64,000 nucleotides of DNA from Eonycteris spelaea (taxonomy: Eukaryota; Chordata; Mammalia; Chiroptera; Pteropodidae): NCBI GenBank assembly GCA_003508835.1, contig PUFA01000022.1, positions 1,922,001 through 1,986,000 of the forward strand. Reading direction: 5' to 3'. The translations under genes and the position numbers were made by a program. Under the pieces are notes generated by a model, which was given only the letters and a program-made list of their open reading frames with translations, ran no database searches and was not told the origin of the DNA. Below, in pieces: positions 26,732-41,110 of the stretch. How positions within the stretch are numbered: the stretch's first letter is position 1; every line of letters starts with the position of its first letter.

Positions 26732-28187
26732 ATCCCGCCCCGTCTCAGGCAGGTAGACGTGAACAAAGCGGGGGACGATTTCCTGCCCGGTGGTGGGGAG
26801 CTTTCTGAATCTGCCAGTCCAGCTTTTCTTCCCCCTTCTGTTTTACATTTTATATGACCTAAATAGTCAATTTAGTATTTGTTACTAGTTTGGAAATTAT
26901 TTTTCTGGAGCCAATATGAAGTGTTAAGTATTTATAGACAGAAACTTTGGCAGAGACTGTAGAGAATCTTGAAGCGGCCTTTCACCGTGGCAGAAGAGCT
27001 TGCACAGATTCAAGTGCAAATCCAGATTTGGAGAGAGTGAGTGTGGGTTTGTGGAAGTTAAGTGTATGATTAAAAAAGTCGGTTTTTCCAGCAGGACCTA
27101 GTGATTATTAAATAACCGTGTTTTTTATCTGAATCGCTTGGAGGGAAGCTTCATAGCTTTAGTAGTAAACAATTTATACAGTTAAAATATGAAAAAGACA
27201 AAGAAAAGCAAACTAAAAGGACGTTTTCGAGTAGAATGGGCATTGAGCCAATGAGTCTGACTGGTAGAGTCTTTGGAGGGGAGCCAGATGTCTGTGATAT
27301 TTCTCTAGTTAGGATATATATATGTGGTATTGGATAAAAAAAATGTTAACTCTTTCCATTGAATTTGAGACTTTCCTCATTCTGAAACTCAAACTGAATG
27401 CAAATTAAGATTTTTAAGAAGTATGATTACAAAATAACCACATGCACACATGCCATTTGGCAACGGCTAAGATCTCTCTAAAATGTCAAGATAGGAAAAT
27501 CTCCAAAACTTTTTTTTTTTTTTTTGAGGAAAAGAGAAAGTTGGATTCTAGCCAAATGCCTGCTGAGGAATTCTTCTGAGAATTTCTGGAAACTTAACTT
27601 TTTTAAGGTAATCAGGTTTCCCATGCTTGCGTGGCCCTAAATGTTATTTGAGTACATTTAAAGTCTCATCTATTTGTGCCTCATTATTGTACATCCTTAA
27701 GAGTTAGGTGGTCAAGTTTCACTTTGGCGAGATGACAAAAAACATATACATATATTGTGTTTGGCACTATGCAGTCTTAGAATACTTTAAGAACAAATAT
27801 GCCAAGGGAGTTATATTATGTAGCTTGAATTATATTTTTCATGTATGATATATATCTCTCCTTTTGTTAGACAAATCTGCATGTCTTTTGCTTTTCTATT
27901 AAAATAAATACACATCAGGTACCTGATATCCATATGCTATGGTTGGAGGGCGTAAGTGAGATGTGATATCAGGTAAATAATGTAAAACCCGCAGATCTCT
28001 CATCTAATGTAATCATCTAAATCTTATCAACATGACGTTTTAAAGAAGAGGGAGCAACTGTCTGTAGCCAGGAAGGACCCCAAAGAAAAATGCCTCGGTT
28101 TCCTGCAACAATTTGGGAGATTACTGTCCCTTCTGTTAATTAATTCATTCTGTTGTTCAGTGTAAATGTAGAAAATTTGGCATAGCA

Positions 28188-28605
28188 TTGAGTTTTTTGT
28201 TTTTGTTTTTCTTAAGTGTACAGGTCTGTCACCACCATCTATCCCCAGAACTAAAACTCTGTATCCATTAAACACTAACTCTCCATATCTCCCAACCCTT
28301 CCTCTCAGCAATGCCATTCTGCTTTCTGTCTCTCTATGAATTTGACAACTTTAAGTACTATATATAAGCAGAACCATACCATAGTTTTCTTTTTGTGACT
28401 GGCTTATTCACTTTGCATAATGTCTTCAGGGTTCATCCATGTTGTAACATATGTCCGAATTTCCTTCCTTTTTAAGGCCAAATAATATTCCATCATATAT
28501 ATATATATACACATTATGTTTATGTGTACATCCATCAGTGGATACGTGGGTCCCTCCCATCTTTTGCTACTGTGTACATTGACTTTTAATACATGGATCT
28601 TTAAT
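28188..28605 (-). mobile_element. L1 LINE 3' end fragment, minus strand
   Basis: The reverse complement reads as the C-terminal ORF2/3' UTR part of an old L1. On the plus strand it shows TTCATCCATGTTGTAACAT, GAATTTCCTTCCTTTTTAAG, AATAATATTCCATCATATAT and CATCCATCAGTGGATACG. The T-rich start at 28188 is the remnant of the poly(A) tail. Confidence 0.85.
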
Positions 28606-29149
28606 AAATAAGATAAGCAATGTGTCTCTTTTGGGAGGATCAGTTTTAGGAAGATAGAAGATGATTAGGCAAATGTGTAAATTGGATAATGATGGATAGT
28701 GAAGTATTTTATGAATAAAACTAACCATAATGCTGCGATAGAGAATGAGCAGGTGCGTGGAGAATACCCTTTACATAAGGTCATTAGGAAAAGCCTCCCT
28801 GAGAAGGGCGTCATTGAACCCCTCCTCCTCATCCGGGGAGAATCACGCTCTTGTGTCGGCTCTTACATCCGCACTGTCTTGTGCGGAGACATTCGCTCGG
28901 TGTTTGTTGAAGATGAGAAGAGCACAGGAAGGACAGGTGATAGGTCTCCACGTGAGGGAGCTGTCACCTTGCCCCACGCCCCGGGTCTCATCTGCACCCA
29001 AGGTTCCTTTGCCTGCATCTCCCCAGCAAGCCTGCGGAAAGTGGGAGGCTCAGGGTTTGAAAGAGGGAAGATAGATGAGTACCTTATTATTAAGGAAAAA
29101 GAAGAACAATGGATCAACAAAAGTAATATCAATAGTAAAGAGACATAAC

Positions 29150-29310
29150 AAAGCGAAGCGTGATAATGCTTTATAAGTGTGAATCACCATTCAAACATTG
29201 TGATAGATATTTGACTTAATCTTTAGAGCTACCTGAGATAGTGTGATAGGAATCGTTAACTACATTTGATGAGTTTGGTCACACAGCTAGATCTGGCTTT
29301 AAAAGAAGCG
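29150..29310 (-). mobile_element. MIR-like remnant
   Basis: Weak antisense MIR pattern around ATGCTTTATAAGTGTG, CTTAATCTTTAGAGCTACC and GGTCACACAGCTAGATCTGG. Confidence 0.5.
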
Positions 29311-29409
29311 AGGGGGCTTCTCAAACAGTCCTTTTCTTACATATATGATAGGGATTCATGCTTCATGATTTCCCTGATGTTGAGTGTGGATTTTTTTTAA
29401 GAATGCAGA

Positions 29410-29590
29410 TCACATTTATTTACATAATAGTAGTGGACTGATTTCAAAGTGTTCTGATATATGCTTGCATCCTTACAATGTTCCAATCATTAAGACAATA
29501 TTATCATATTCATGTTTTATGTATAAGAAAGTAAAAGTTTAGAAAAGTTGTCTTGATCAATACATACACAATAGTAAGAGGGAAGATAGA
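29410..29590 (-). mobile_element. MIR-like remnant
   Basis: Weak antisense MIR pattern: CATCCTTACAATGTTCCAAT, TATTATCATATTCATG and the following AAGAAAGTAAAAGTTTAGAA segment. Confidence 0.4.
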
Positions 29591-30367
29591 CTGCTCTTAA
29601 TCTAAGATAGAATGCTAGTAAGCCATGTTTTTATAGATTTCATGTAGTCAAAATATTTTTTTAAATTCTAAACCTCACTTTTAAGAATAATATGTATCAA
29701 TTTTTTTCTTTTAACAAAATGTTAACTTTATATTATTGAATTTTGAAATAGACAAAAGAACATAATAGGAATGATCACCATTAATAACCTAGTATGAATA
29801 AACAAACAATTTTTTTCCTAAATTATACAGATTTGAAGTGTTTTTAAATTTCTGTGAAAGCTAGATGGTAATTTGATTTAAACTTGTTTGACTTTATTTT
29901 AGTATGATAATAATAATTCAACGGATTGTTCAAATCAGAATTGCCATGGTGTAGCTTCACGTACGTGAGCGAGTCAGCATGAGTATTTTCCTCTACTTCC
30001 TTTTTTGTCTTGATTTTATCTTAATTGCTCTAACAAAGACATGTTTTATCCAAAAGGAGTTTTAGAGATCAGAACAAGGGTCAGATCTCTAAAAATGTTC
30101 ACAGTTATTACTGTCTGCCTAAAACTAGTCCTTCTAAGAAATGAAGCTTTACTTCTGTTACCAGCATCTGTGTGTGTGCGTGCATGTTGAATATTTGTGT
30201 TGTGTCGCTTACAAATGGCACTTCAGCAGAACACCATTCAGTGTTACTAGTAGTCATGTCAGTTCTCCCTTAATGGGCACTAACTGCATAATTGGTGATT
30301 TAGCAATTTATAAAACCAATGAAAATAAAGATGGTTCAAATTGTATGTTTGATATTGTACATGTAGC

Positions 30368-30480
30368 TCATTTTTTTTTATTTTAATGAGAGATAATTGA
30401 CATACAGCACTATATAAGTTTTAGGTGTACAGCATAAAGAGATACATTTACAATATCAAACACATAATATGAAAACCGAT
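30368..30480 (-). mobile_element. L1 LINE 3' UTR fragment, minus strand
   Basis: Plus strand reads TTTTTTTTATTTTAATGAGA, GATAATTGACATACAGCACT and TTTTAGGTGTACAGCATAA, the reverse complement of a common old L1 3' UTR end. Confidence 0.7.
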
Positions 30481-32399
30481 CAGCATATTAGCAATAGGCA
30501 AAAAAAAGTTTATTAAGTTCCTTCTTGGTGATTCTAAGTTGAAAGTATAGCGAGAACGTTTTTGCTGGCCATCTCCTCTGTCTTAAAATTTAGTGACACA
30601 ACACATTTGGTGAAGCAGCTAAAGTATTTCTCATGCATATGTTTGCTTGAGGCAGTTATTACTACAGAAAATGAAAAAATAATAAAGATTATATTTTCTA
30701 TCTTGTTTCACCTGTAGCTCCAACGAACATTTCCTTGAGTGTTCATCTCACTGAATGGCCATTTTTACATACTCAGAATTTGGCGACCTACTTGGGTGCC
30801 CTGGTGAATGAGGTTCCCCGTTGTTTTGGCCTGAAAGTGTTTATTTTACAAATTCTCTTTGGCAATTCTAATTGGTAAACATAGTTTGAAGCCATGGCAC
30901 TAGAAGTATGTAAGCCCTTTTATCTGTCTGCCCTGGGTTCAGTAGTTTTTATTTTCCAATAGATGTCTTTGTAACTTGGCTAACAAGAGTTTTCTGACTT
31001 TTGATGCCATCCAGAAAAGCATTTTAAGGAACAACTTAATTACTATTTTTAACCAATTATAAGATTTTATTAACAGGCATTTCAATGTGTGATAATTATT
31101 AATAATTACTTAGATTTACAGCCACCTGCACACATTTATAAAAAACCTATTTTTATGATTGCTGTATATGTGCCTGTATTTTTCATTGGATTTGGGGGCC
31201 TTCAGTTATAAATGAAGAAGTCAAAGCGTTGAAAAGGTGATGGGTGACGGGCAATGGCATCGGGGCCAGAACACAGGTAACCTAGAGGTGCTTGTGGGCA
31301 TCTCACCCCGCTGATGCAGGACTCACCTGCAGCAACACGACCTCTGCCAAATCCAGCTCTTGCTGTTAATTTGAATTCTATTGGGCATGCAATTAATTTG
31401 CAGTGTTTATCAGTTCCTCATTTGTATAAGAATGACACATTTACAAAATGTTTACCAAATTTATATTTTTACATATTTAAGATCATACTGTTTCCACTGC
31501 AAAATTTGCTATTCTTCCCTACCTCTATGTTTTCTTACCTAACAATGAATATTGTTTCTGAAATTAGGGTCGAAACAAGTTATTTGGGGTTTTTCTAAGA
31601 TTTCCTTAAGCTTCTAGAAACTTAAATCTTTTATGAATATTAATGGGCACATACTTGAGTGGTTATTTTTTGTTACATATGTCCTGAATAATCATGCACA
31701 TTTAAAAAGCCAAGTATTAACCTATTAAGCTTTTAAAATTTTGCAATTTTTATGGGTAAATTTTGCTTTTCCAGAGCACTGAACCTCTAAGAATTAAAAT
31801 CTACTCCAATCATAAATGAACAGATTCAAAAATGTTGGGAAGCCCTCAGCAACAAACTGAAAATTAGGATATTTTAGTTGATTTTACTATTACCTAAACA
31901 AATAGAAAAAAAATAAGTTAATATTTTAAAAATAGGCATTAAAAGTAGAGAAAACCTAATTCATTTATTCACAAAACCATTTTTTCTGGTAGGTAACCGA
32001 GTGCAAGTTCTCCGTTGTTCCTTTAATAAATAGTTTGCTCTTGCAGAAAACCCAGAGGAACACTGCAGGTGCGCCTGGGGTCGTAACAGCTAATGGGGCA
32101 TGCAGAGCCAGACACGGTCGCCTCTCTGCTCAAATCTTACAATTTATAAGTTTTCATAGACATGAGCATAGATGTTACCAGACAATAAGTATGCCAGCCC
32201 TGCCCGCCGCAGCCTTGTGACAGGAGTTAGCCACGTTACTGGTTGTATGGATTGTCCTGAGTCGGACATATGGACCAATGCATTTAAGAATGTAGTCTTT
32301 TTCAACCTAAACTGTCTGCAGCAAAATGTCGTTGATAAGAGCCCAATGTAAAGGGCTCTTTAAGAATGTCAGAACGTGAGGTAGATGAGTCAGAAAATA

Positions 32400-32490
32400 C
32401 GATTTTGTTCATTATTATATGTTGACCACTTAGAATAGTGTATATTAGACCCTAAGTAAATTTTTGTTGGATAAATTAATGAAATACAAT
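32400..32490 (+). mobile_element. L2-like 3' end remnant
   Basis: GTTGACCACTTAGAATAGTG, then ATTAGACCCTAAGTAAATT and TTTGTTGGATAAATTAATGA, similar to the L2 terminus. Confidence 0.45.
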
Positions 32491-35400
32491 TACAGAGGCA
32501 TAGTTGTTGCTCATAAAGCTAATAATATATGACAGATCAGCCATTTTTAATATAAAAATGAGTTGTGATTTAATGTTATTTGCCGAGACGAGTACTGGGT
32601 CAGAAGCTTTGTTCCTTTTCACAGATGAGTCATAAACTAATTTGAAAATCACAAACAATCTCAAATTAGGTCCCCAAATGGACAGTTATTAACCGTAAAG
32701 TGTTTGCTTTTAATAAAATAGTATTTGTGTTATTTTAGATTCTTGCCTTCAACAGTTTTATTCATATCTTCTAGTTTTTGGATTTGTAAGCTTATTTTTT
32801 TCATTTGACCAAGTACATATTTATCATCATTCTGCCTAACCAAACTGTGCAATGTGATTTCTCTACATTTAACAACATTCAAAACACTATTCAATAAACT
32901 AAGAGGAAAATTCCAGATTCATTACTCGCCATTGTGCTAGATATAACTTAGATTACTTTCTCAGTTGCTATTGTGAATATTTTAAATATGGAGGTAAACC
33001 GAGCTGAGAAGATTAAATTTTTCTAAAAGATAGTTCCTTTGGCTGTGGACTAACCAGGAACTATATCTTCTATTGTAAAATGCTTATGAAAATTGCTTGA
33101 TTTGCAGCTTCACTGGTTGTATTGAAAGTCCATTGTGTACAAATAACAATGCATCTTGTAAAGAAGAAATGTATCTACACATTTCTTGTGTTCAACAGAA
33201 AACCTTTGATTTAGCGAAGCATATAAACTGATTAGGAGGCTCCATTCCATTTCTTTGAATTTGTGGTTATGTGGACATATAAAGCTTTAGTTTTGACAAA
33301 GAATACACTTTTAAAAAAATTAGACCTTTTTATTGATATGATTAAAAATATGTTACAGAGAATGAAAAACATTAACATGCTAATCTTACTTTTGAAGGGT
33401 AAAAGTAATAAATTATAGAATTCTAAAAGAAACACATTGATATTTTCTAGTATATAAATTGTATGTACTTAATATTTCTCTTCACATTTTGAACTTATTT
33501 CATACTTGCTATATTTTAAAGAACCAAATTTCTAACTTGTATTTCCTATGCTTTTAAGAAGTTTACTCAGGGAAATTAGGTAGGTAAGGAGGATTATCTA
33601 CTAAAAAAATAGAAATTGAAAGAAGTAAACTTTGGCTGTTTTGAGTACTAGTAATAACACTGAAATAATATTAACCTGACCAAGTCAAGTGATTTTTGTC
33701 ACAATGAATAGTTTGTTGTGTTTTTTTCAAAAAACACATTTGAAGATAAGGGCCTTTCAAATGTATGGGGTTTTTTTTTTTTTCATAGTTTAAAAGGAAT
33801 TTTGTGTGAAAATTTGCAATGTTTTTTCACATATAATACATAGAATATTAAAAATTGTTCTCAATAAAACAGGTCCATAATGCTTAATCACTTCTTAGTA
33901 TTAGTAAAAATGTTAATGAAGATGATTAAAATGGTAGTTTTGTCTCATATTAAAAACTATTCTCTGATTAACTGAACAAACAATCACAGGCTTGAATCTA
34001 AATACAACTACCAGAGGAAGGGTACTGATTTCCTGTAACATTATTAGCATATGCAGACTGTGAAGATTCTGTTAGTCTAGACAGAACTGCATGTTTCTCT
34101 CGTCTTCCTTATTAGTTTTGACAGATTTGAAGTGCTTGCAATTCTGGTTCCAATGAACCCCTGACTCAGCAATAGTTTAATTTTTTTATACTTCTTAGGT
34201 GTTTAAAAAATTTAGTAGTTTTTTAAATAGAGGTGTGGAAAAATCTAGTGATAGAATATTATATGAAACATTTTTCTTTCTTTATGGTTTCAGTGAAGAG
34301 ATTACATCTTTGAAAATAGGTATATTTTCAAATTTTTATTTAAAAAATAAAATTTTTATTGAAAAATAAAATCAAAGCATATGTTGATATCATCCTACCC
34401 ATAGTTACATAGTCATGAATTGAGGGGTGAGAGTGAATTGGCAAAATAATCAAGCCATGCTATTTTATGGAGATGGTTAGTCGTAGTCCCTAAGTTACGA
34501 TTGGCATGTGTTTTTCATTATTCTTTAGTCTTAGATAATAAATTTCATAAGTATACAGATGTTCAGTCATATTTTGCACAATTCTTTCTATGGGGAGAAT
34601 ACCTTTATGTAGCAGTTCATAGATTTCTTGAAAATGAAATATTTTTTAAAAAGTTGTTAAGTTTCTTTTGATACTGTTATTTCACTAAAAAAACTTGGGT
34701 ACTTCATCTTTGACAATGAGAAAAAGTAGGCAAATAGCGTTCCACACTGAAACATCTTTTTAAAGAACATTTATTTTGTCATTTATTTCTTATTTTTGAC
34801 ATTTTAGTAATGTTTCTCTTATATATTTTACTTCGGTCATCATCAGGGGTCATTCTTAGGACTTCCGTTACTCGATGTGATTGTCATAGCTGATGGTTCA
34901 CCCCAACCATGTCCTCTGCTCTTAATTTTGCACAGAATCACCATTCTCTTCATTGTGTGCATGTGACAGCAAAATATGCTACTGCGATGAGCATGTTGGC
35001 TTTTAAGTCATTGAATAAACATATGTTAAGTGCCACTTGGAAGCTCAGAGGAGAAACTGCCTTTCTGAGTTCATTGAAATAGGATTTCTAAATAAAATTA
35101 TAGTGCGCCACAAATTTCTGTTTTGACAGTGAGTTCAAGATTTTTAGACCATGTAGTTTACATTTTATATCTGATATAAACTGTATTTCGGTTTATTAAT
35201 GAGCTAATGCTGTTACATAGAAATGAAAATTGTTATAGTTTGAAGTTTAAAAAAATTCACAAAACTCTAAAATGAGACTTTAATCTTACAGCTTGAGATG
35301 GTTTTTAAAAATATATAAGGAAATAAAAGTGATGTGCTAATAAGCAACTGAAATATCTGTAAGTCAAAACTTTGCCCTGTGTATCAAGTACTAGAAATTT

Positions 35401-38400
35401 CCTCCAAAGTGCAGACTAATGTGCAAGGGTGAAATGGGGCAGAGGCCCTGTTTTGGCATTGCAGTAATTCCTTAAGAAAAGTCTAGCCACGCCTCACATG
35501 GGTGTTAAAAAGCTACTGAAGATAGTCTGTATATTCATAGGGCTGCGTTCTCTTATTATAGTCGTGCAATTATTGTTTTATTGTAGTTTTTCCTAGCTTT
35601 TCATGATTTTCCATTTTTAAGAAAGACAGTATGTTTGACTCAGCCTGGCATGACGTGGCCCTGTGGGGTCAGGTGCTCCCACCTCCTTCCCCTGATCTTT
35701 GGCAGGTGGGAGGGGCTTGGGGAGCTTGAAGGTCATGTCGCATTTTGAGTTGTTTCTAAAAAACAGGCGTGTGGCATGTTAAGTGAATGAGAATGGAAAT
35801 TATTACAAAGTATGGAAATTTATTAATAGGTTCATAGTAATAAACTTATCTCACGGTACAAGGCATATCACAGATATCAGTATATAATAACTTCTTTCCT
35901 CTCCTTTTTGCCTCTTATTTTAGATAGAACAGTGTTTCCTTGCTTAGAACATGAAAATTAAGTGAAATAGTCACTTTGACTTGTATCTGTTAACAACTTG
36001 CACAATGATATTGCATAGTAAAGAGCCACAAAATCTCAAAGGCCTAGAGTGGTACATACTTGCCATTATGCATCTGTGGGTAGGTTACGGCTGGGCTGGT
36101 GTAGGAAGCTCTGCTTCAGACTACAAGTCTCACGATCAGCTGTGCCTCCTCGCTCAATGCTTGTTTCCGTCTGGTACTACTGGGCTGGCGGGGACACATT
36201 CTAGGGACTATGACTGAGGTACAAGAGAGCAGGTGCAGGTCAAGTACAGGTCAAGCCTCTGTTTGTGCTAGACTTGGAAATATCCCATCGGCCGAACAAT
36301 TTCCTGGATGAGCCAAGGTCAAGAGGCAGGAAGAAAGGCCCACCATTCATGCAAGGGGCTGCGAAGTTGCTTATGGGGCGGGGGTTGGGGGACGAAGAGC
36401 TAGGGTCAGTGATTCAGCCCCCCCCAAAGCTGGTATCCTTAATGGGAATCAACTACTTTTCTATTTTTTGGCAGTCTTAATAGAGCCTTATATATTTCGT
36501 AAAAGCCTGTATCTGCTGGACCAAAACAAAAGTGAAGAAAAAGATCACAGATTATTTTTGTTTGTTTTATATGCATTTTCCTTTTGAGATGTGTCTACCA
36601 CATTCAGATCAACATCTCCTGAGAAGTGTACAATGGGGTGTTTCTGCAGACTGTTTGTTTTGAGGAATAGTATATAAAAATTTCCATAAGTTTCATATGC
36701 AACCACACATATTTTAATGTGATCTTTTATTCTGCATTTACTTTGGGGCGTCCTTAAGAATCAGTTAAAATACAGAAATTATGCAGTATTGATTTCAGGA
36801 AAAGTCGAAGTGGTTACACATGATTGCCTTTGCCTTAGAAGAAAACCTTATTTGGTTCTAATTTGAACAATATTGAAAGCACAACAAAACTAGCTTTTTA
36901 TTATGTCACCACACATTGAGCGAGTTACGGAAAGCATTTTGTTTCGAGAACAGAGTTAACTCTGTCTGGTCCGCACTTCCCTCCATGCTCGCCACTTGGG
37001 GCTGCTCCCCAAGCCTGCTCGCTCCCTATGCGCGTCCTTACCTCGTCGGGAACGGGAATCCTAAGAACATATTTTTCTGACTGCTGGAAGAGTTTTAGTT
37101 GTGAGAGATTAATGTAATTGCTTTGTTTGAGAAATATGGTTGGTCACAGTTAACATGTATGTAGTTTACATGAGAAATATGTTCTGTTTTAAAAACTCAT
37201 TATGTTTATTTTTACTTTGCTTTAAAAAATTAAGTTCAAAGAATCTAAAATGTATATCCTCCATTCTTTTGTCATGTTCCAGAATACTTGGAATAAAAAC
37301 AGTACAAATTTGTGTGAGAAAAATGCACAGATGTCTAAATTTGCCCATCACATAATTTGAATTTAAGGTATAAAGTTTGACAACAAAATATTCCCTAGCC
37401 TAAAACTCCAAAAGGATTATTCTAATTCTTATTCTAATTCCCAAATTAAGTGTTGCTTCCTTAAATATTATCTTTATCTCCTATTCCTTTTGCTAAAATG
37501 TTTTCTGTAAAACAATAATAACATATATAAGATATTTTACTGCTCATCTAGTAAAAGGCAATGATTTATTTTTTTTCAATTTTTGTCTTGTCGTTCTAAA
37601 CAAAAACTATAGCCGAATGCATAGGTTTACTTTTCGATGAACCCTGAACTTCAGTGGAGTCTGGACCTGCAACAAGCCTGTGTTCTCCAGGATTCTTGGT
37701 GCCCTCTTACTTGCAGGAGCGGCTCTGTGCCCTCTAAGAGGTCACACCTCTCCCCGGCCAGGCTTCTCTCGTGTGGCATCATAGACCTTTTCTCCAGAGT
37801 TCGATTTCTCCCACTTCCTTCAAGATTTCAGTTTGAGAGTTCACCAAGATGAGAGTTCACTGTTGTTACCGCTACCGCAGGCTCTTGAATTCAGTTGGTT
37901 ATACATCATGAATAAATAAATACCTAAACGCGTCGTTCAGAGTGTGAACAGACCTTGCAGACCTGTGCAGTCCAGACATTGTGTCCCTGACATTTAGGAC
38001 TCTGAAATGTAAACTGTTCTTTGCTAGGGCCTTCTCATAACTAAAATGTGAGTCACTTGTAGCCCATAATAGATTTTGGCTCTGTAGCGTGATGAAGCAT
38101 TCTGGAAGTAGTGAAACACTTCACCCAGAATTCCCAGTGGTGACCCCAAACAGGGAAAGAAGTGAAGAACAAAATTAAAGGAAATATGCAAACGCTGGCA
38201 CCATCCTTCCGTGGCAATATGGCTGTCTGCAGCCATCGTTAAGAAATAAAAGTGCTGAGGTGTAAAACCATAGACAATAGTACGAGGAGCTGTTGGGTTC
38301 TCTTTTTCCTAATGACTGAATTGAACTCGAAACTTGAATTTTAAAAAGACATCAGATCTGTGTTCCCCCAAAAGAAATTATGTGGTTATTTTTCTACAAA

Positions 38401-39264
38401 AACAAAACAAAACAAACAAAACAATCAACAACAAAAAACTAATGTAGGATGTCAAACATTCTGCTGAAATTAGACCTTCTGCTACGTAATCTCAGTAGAT
38501 ATATATATAGAGAGAGGCATTGACATAAATCTACTAAATAAAGGCTTATTTTTGGAAGCTGAAAAGCAGCAAAATGTGTCGATTCTATTGAATTCAATGA
38601 AATGTGTCGTGTGTCGTATCTGGCTTCATTTGAAGAGAGCATGTGGAGCTATTGCCAAATATTTGAAATGCAAATTTGATCATTTACCTGGTTTTGATAT
38701 TCCTATTTTGATGTCTTTGCCTAATAAATGTTGATCTTGAGTTCCATATTTAACACTAAGACACAGCAGGTTCCTTTGCACACACCACCGCGAAGCAGTG
38801 ATTTTGAGTTGTCCCTCTGCACTGAGCCTGTCACTGCAAAGCGGGCCAACTCGCCCTCCACACACACACACTCCTCAGGCAGGAAAGGCGGAGTTTTCCT
38901 TTTCAGGGTCAAAGGAAGTGACAGCTCAGGCACGAGGGCCTGACTGGCCCTGGAGTGGATTTCAGTCTGGTTAATTTCCTTTCCATTTCAACTCTTCACT
39001 TGAGCCACTGTACAGAAAATTAAGTCGTCGGTCTCAGCAATTTGTTTCATTCTGACGAAATAAAAATTGTTTTCAGTGTAAGATTAGACTTTTTTCCTCG
39101 CTGAATTTTTGTAGCGCACACACACTGTGTACTAGGGTGTCATTTAGCCAAGTGCTCTTGGGGTGACATTATAATGACCGTTTAAGGGAAATGCACATTT
39201 GAATGAGCTCAGTTATGCTTTCGGGTTTATTCATGCCTTTCATGGTGTTCAGTGTAGCTGCTTC

Positions 39265-39332
39265 TGAAATAGTGACAGGCGTTAATTGGCATTTTTCTGT
39301 TCCCATCTTCCAAAGTAATTATTGACAGGTAT
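39265..39332. promoter_or_regulatory. Candidate MEIS/homeodomain motif cluster
   Basis: TGACAGG occurs twice (39273-39279 and 39323-39329), once followed by GTTAATTGG and once preceded by GTAATTAT. This spacing resembles MEIS/PBX-homeodomain sites in enhancers. Function is inferred only from motifs. Confidence 0.3.
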
Positions 39333-39429
39333 GTGCTTATTGCCATTTCGTTAATAGTTTTCTGGCTGTTTCTATATTTCTTCTCTATTTTTTTTTCCTT
39401 TTTTTCTTTCTTTGTAATTTGATGGCTTT

Positions 39430-41110
39430 CTTTAGTGTTATGTTTAGATTCCTTTCTTATTTTCTTTTATGCCTTTATTATGGTTTTGTGTATTGTGTGA
39501 TTACCATGCTGTTCACATATAATATCCTATGTATATAACAGTGTCTTTTAAGTTGATAGAACTTAGAGCACATTTGAAAGCTTTACATTTTTACTCCTCA
39601 GTAAATTAGAAAAAAAAAAAAAACATAATGTTTTATGTTTTGGGTGACAATTTTATGTCTTAATATTTTGTGTATTCCTTAAGCAATAATTTTATTTTTA
39701 ATTAATTTTTACTAGTTTTTGTCTTTCACCCTTCATACTTGCTTTATAAGAGGTTGATTACCTACCTTGATTGTTTAGCTTTTCCAATGTGGTTTTTACT
39801 TTCATATGTTTTCTTCTTAATTCCTTTTTTAGCTTGAAGCATCTCTCTAACATTTCTTACAAGGCCAGTTTAGTGGTGATTAACTCCTTTAACTTTTGAT
39901 TATCTGCAAAACTCTTAACCTCTTCTTCAATTCTAAACAACCTTGAAGGGAGAGAGAATTCTTGGTTGGATTTTTTTTTTTTTTTTCTTTCAGTACTCTG
40001 ACTATACCATGCCACCCCCTACTGATCTGTAAAGTTTCCACTGAAAAATCTGCTGATAGCCTTATGGGGCTTATTTGTATGTGATAAGTTGGTTTTGTTT
40101 TGCCGCTTTTAAGATTCTGTGTTTATTCTTCACTTTTACCATTATTATTATGATATGTCTTGGTGTGAGTCTCTTTGAGTTCATCTGTTTTAGAACTCTC
40201 TGGGCTTCCTGGACCTGGATATCTGCTTTCTTCCCAAATTAGGGAAGTTTTCAGCCATTATTTTTTCAAATAATTTTTCTGCCCTTTCTCTCTGTCTTCT
40301 CCTTCTGGGTCTCCTATCATTCAAATGTTATTCTGCTCGATACTCGAGAGGATCCTTAAGGTATCCTCACTTTTTAAATTTTATTTTATTTATTTTTTTC
40401 ATGTTGCTGTCTAGACTGGGTGTTTTCTATTGCTTTGTCTTCCAGCTCACTGATTCTTGCTTCTATTTCATCCCTCCTGCTGGTGTACCTCTCTTGTGGG
40501 TTTTTTTTTTTTTTTTTTTTTTTAGTTCAGTTATAGCATCTATTTGTTATTGTGTATTTTCTCTCTCTTTGTTGAAGTTTTTACTGTGTCATTTTTCTCT
40601 TGAAATCAATGTACATCTTTACGACCATTACTTTGAATTCTATGCCAGGTGGGTTATTTATCTTCATTTTATTAAAGTCTGTTTTATGGGGATTTGCTTT
40701 GTTCTCTGGTTCCCAACATATTCCTTTGTCTCTTCATTTTGCCTGTCTCTCTGTGTTTGACTGTAGATGTCAGGCGCAATGGCGACCTCCTCAGTCTCGA
40801 AGGAGGGACCTTGCGTAGGAGCTATCTCCTGTAGCCCAGAAGCATAACCTCCCCTGTGCACCACAGCCAGGCGCTCAGTCGTCCTTCCTGTGTGCCCACC
40901 GGCCATAAGAGGGTCGCGGCTACTGCAGCGGGTGGGCAGGGCGCTGGGTTGTCACCCGCCTGGTCGCAGCTTGGCCACCACATTGTGAGGGTGGGGGTGA
41001 GCGCTTCCTTGTCCCAGTATTGGCTCTTAGACTTGCACTAGGTGGGCGGGGCTTGGGCACTCCACTGGCCTGATGTGGCTCTGCTGTTGCATGGGGTAGG
41101 GCGGGGCTCT
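39430..41110. mobile_element. Old L1M-type non-coding sequence
   Basis: A long run matches a well-known old L1-associated sequence: AGCTTGAAGCATCTCTCTAA, CTTACAAGGCCAGTTTAGTG, GTGGTGATTAACTCC, AAAAATCTGCTGATAGCC, TATGTCTTGGTGTGAGTCTC, GGGAAGTTTTCAGCCATTA and CTGTCTTCTCCTTCTGGGTC. The right end (40750-41110) is GC-rich with GGTGGGCGGGGC-type motifs, as in an L1 5' UTR. I did not assign the strand. A 23-nt T run lies at 40501-40523. Confidence 0.65.

Noticed and set aside
28699..29148. A 149-codon open frame
   Set aside because: No recognisable protein similarity; an overlapping frame of similar length exists and the composition is not gene-like.
39430..41110. An intact L1 or a retrovirus-like gene
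   Set aside because: No open frame of meaningful length and no reverse-transcriptase motif; the match is to non-coding L1-type sequence.
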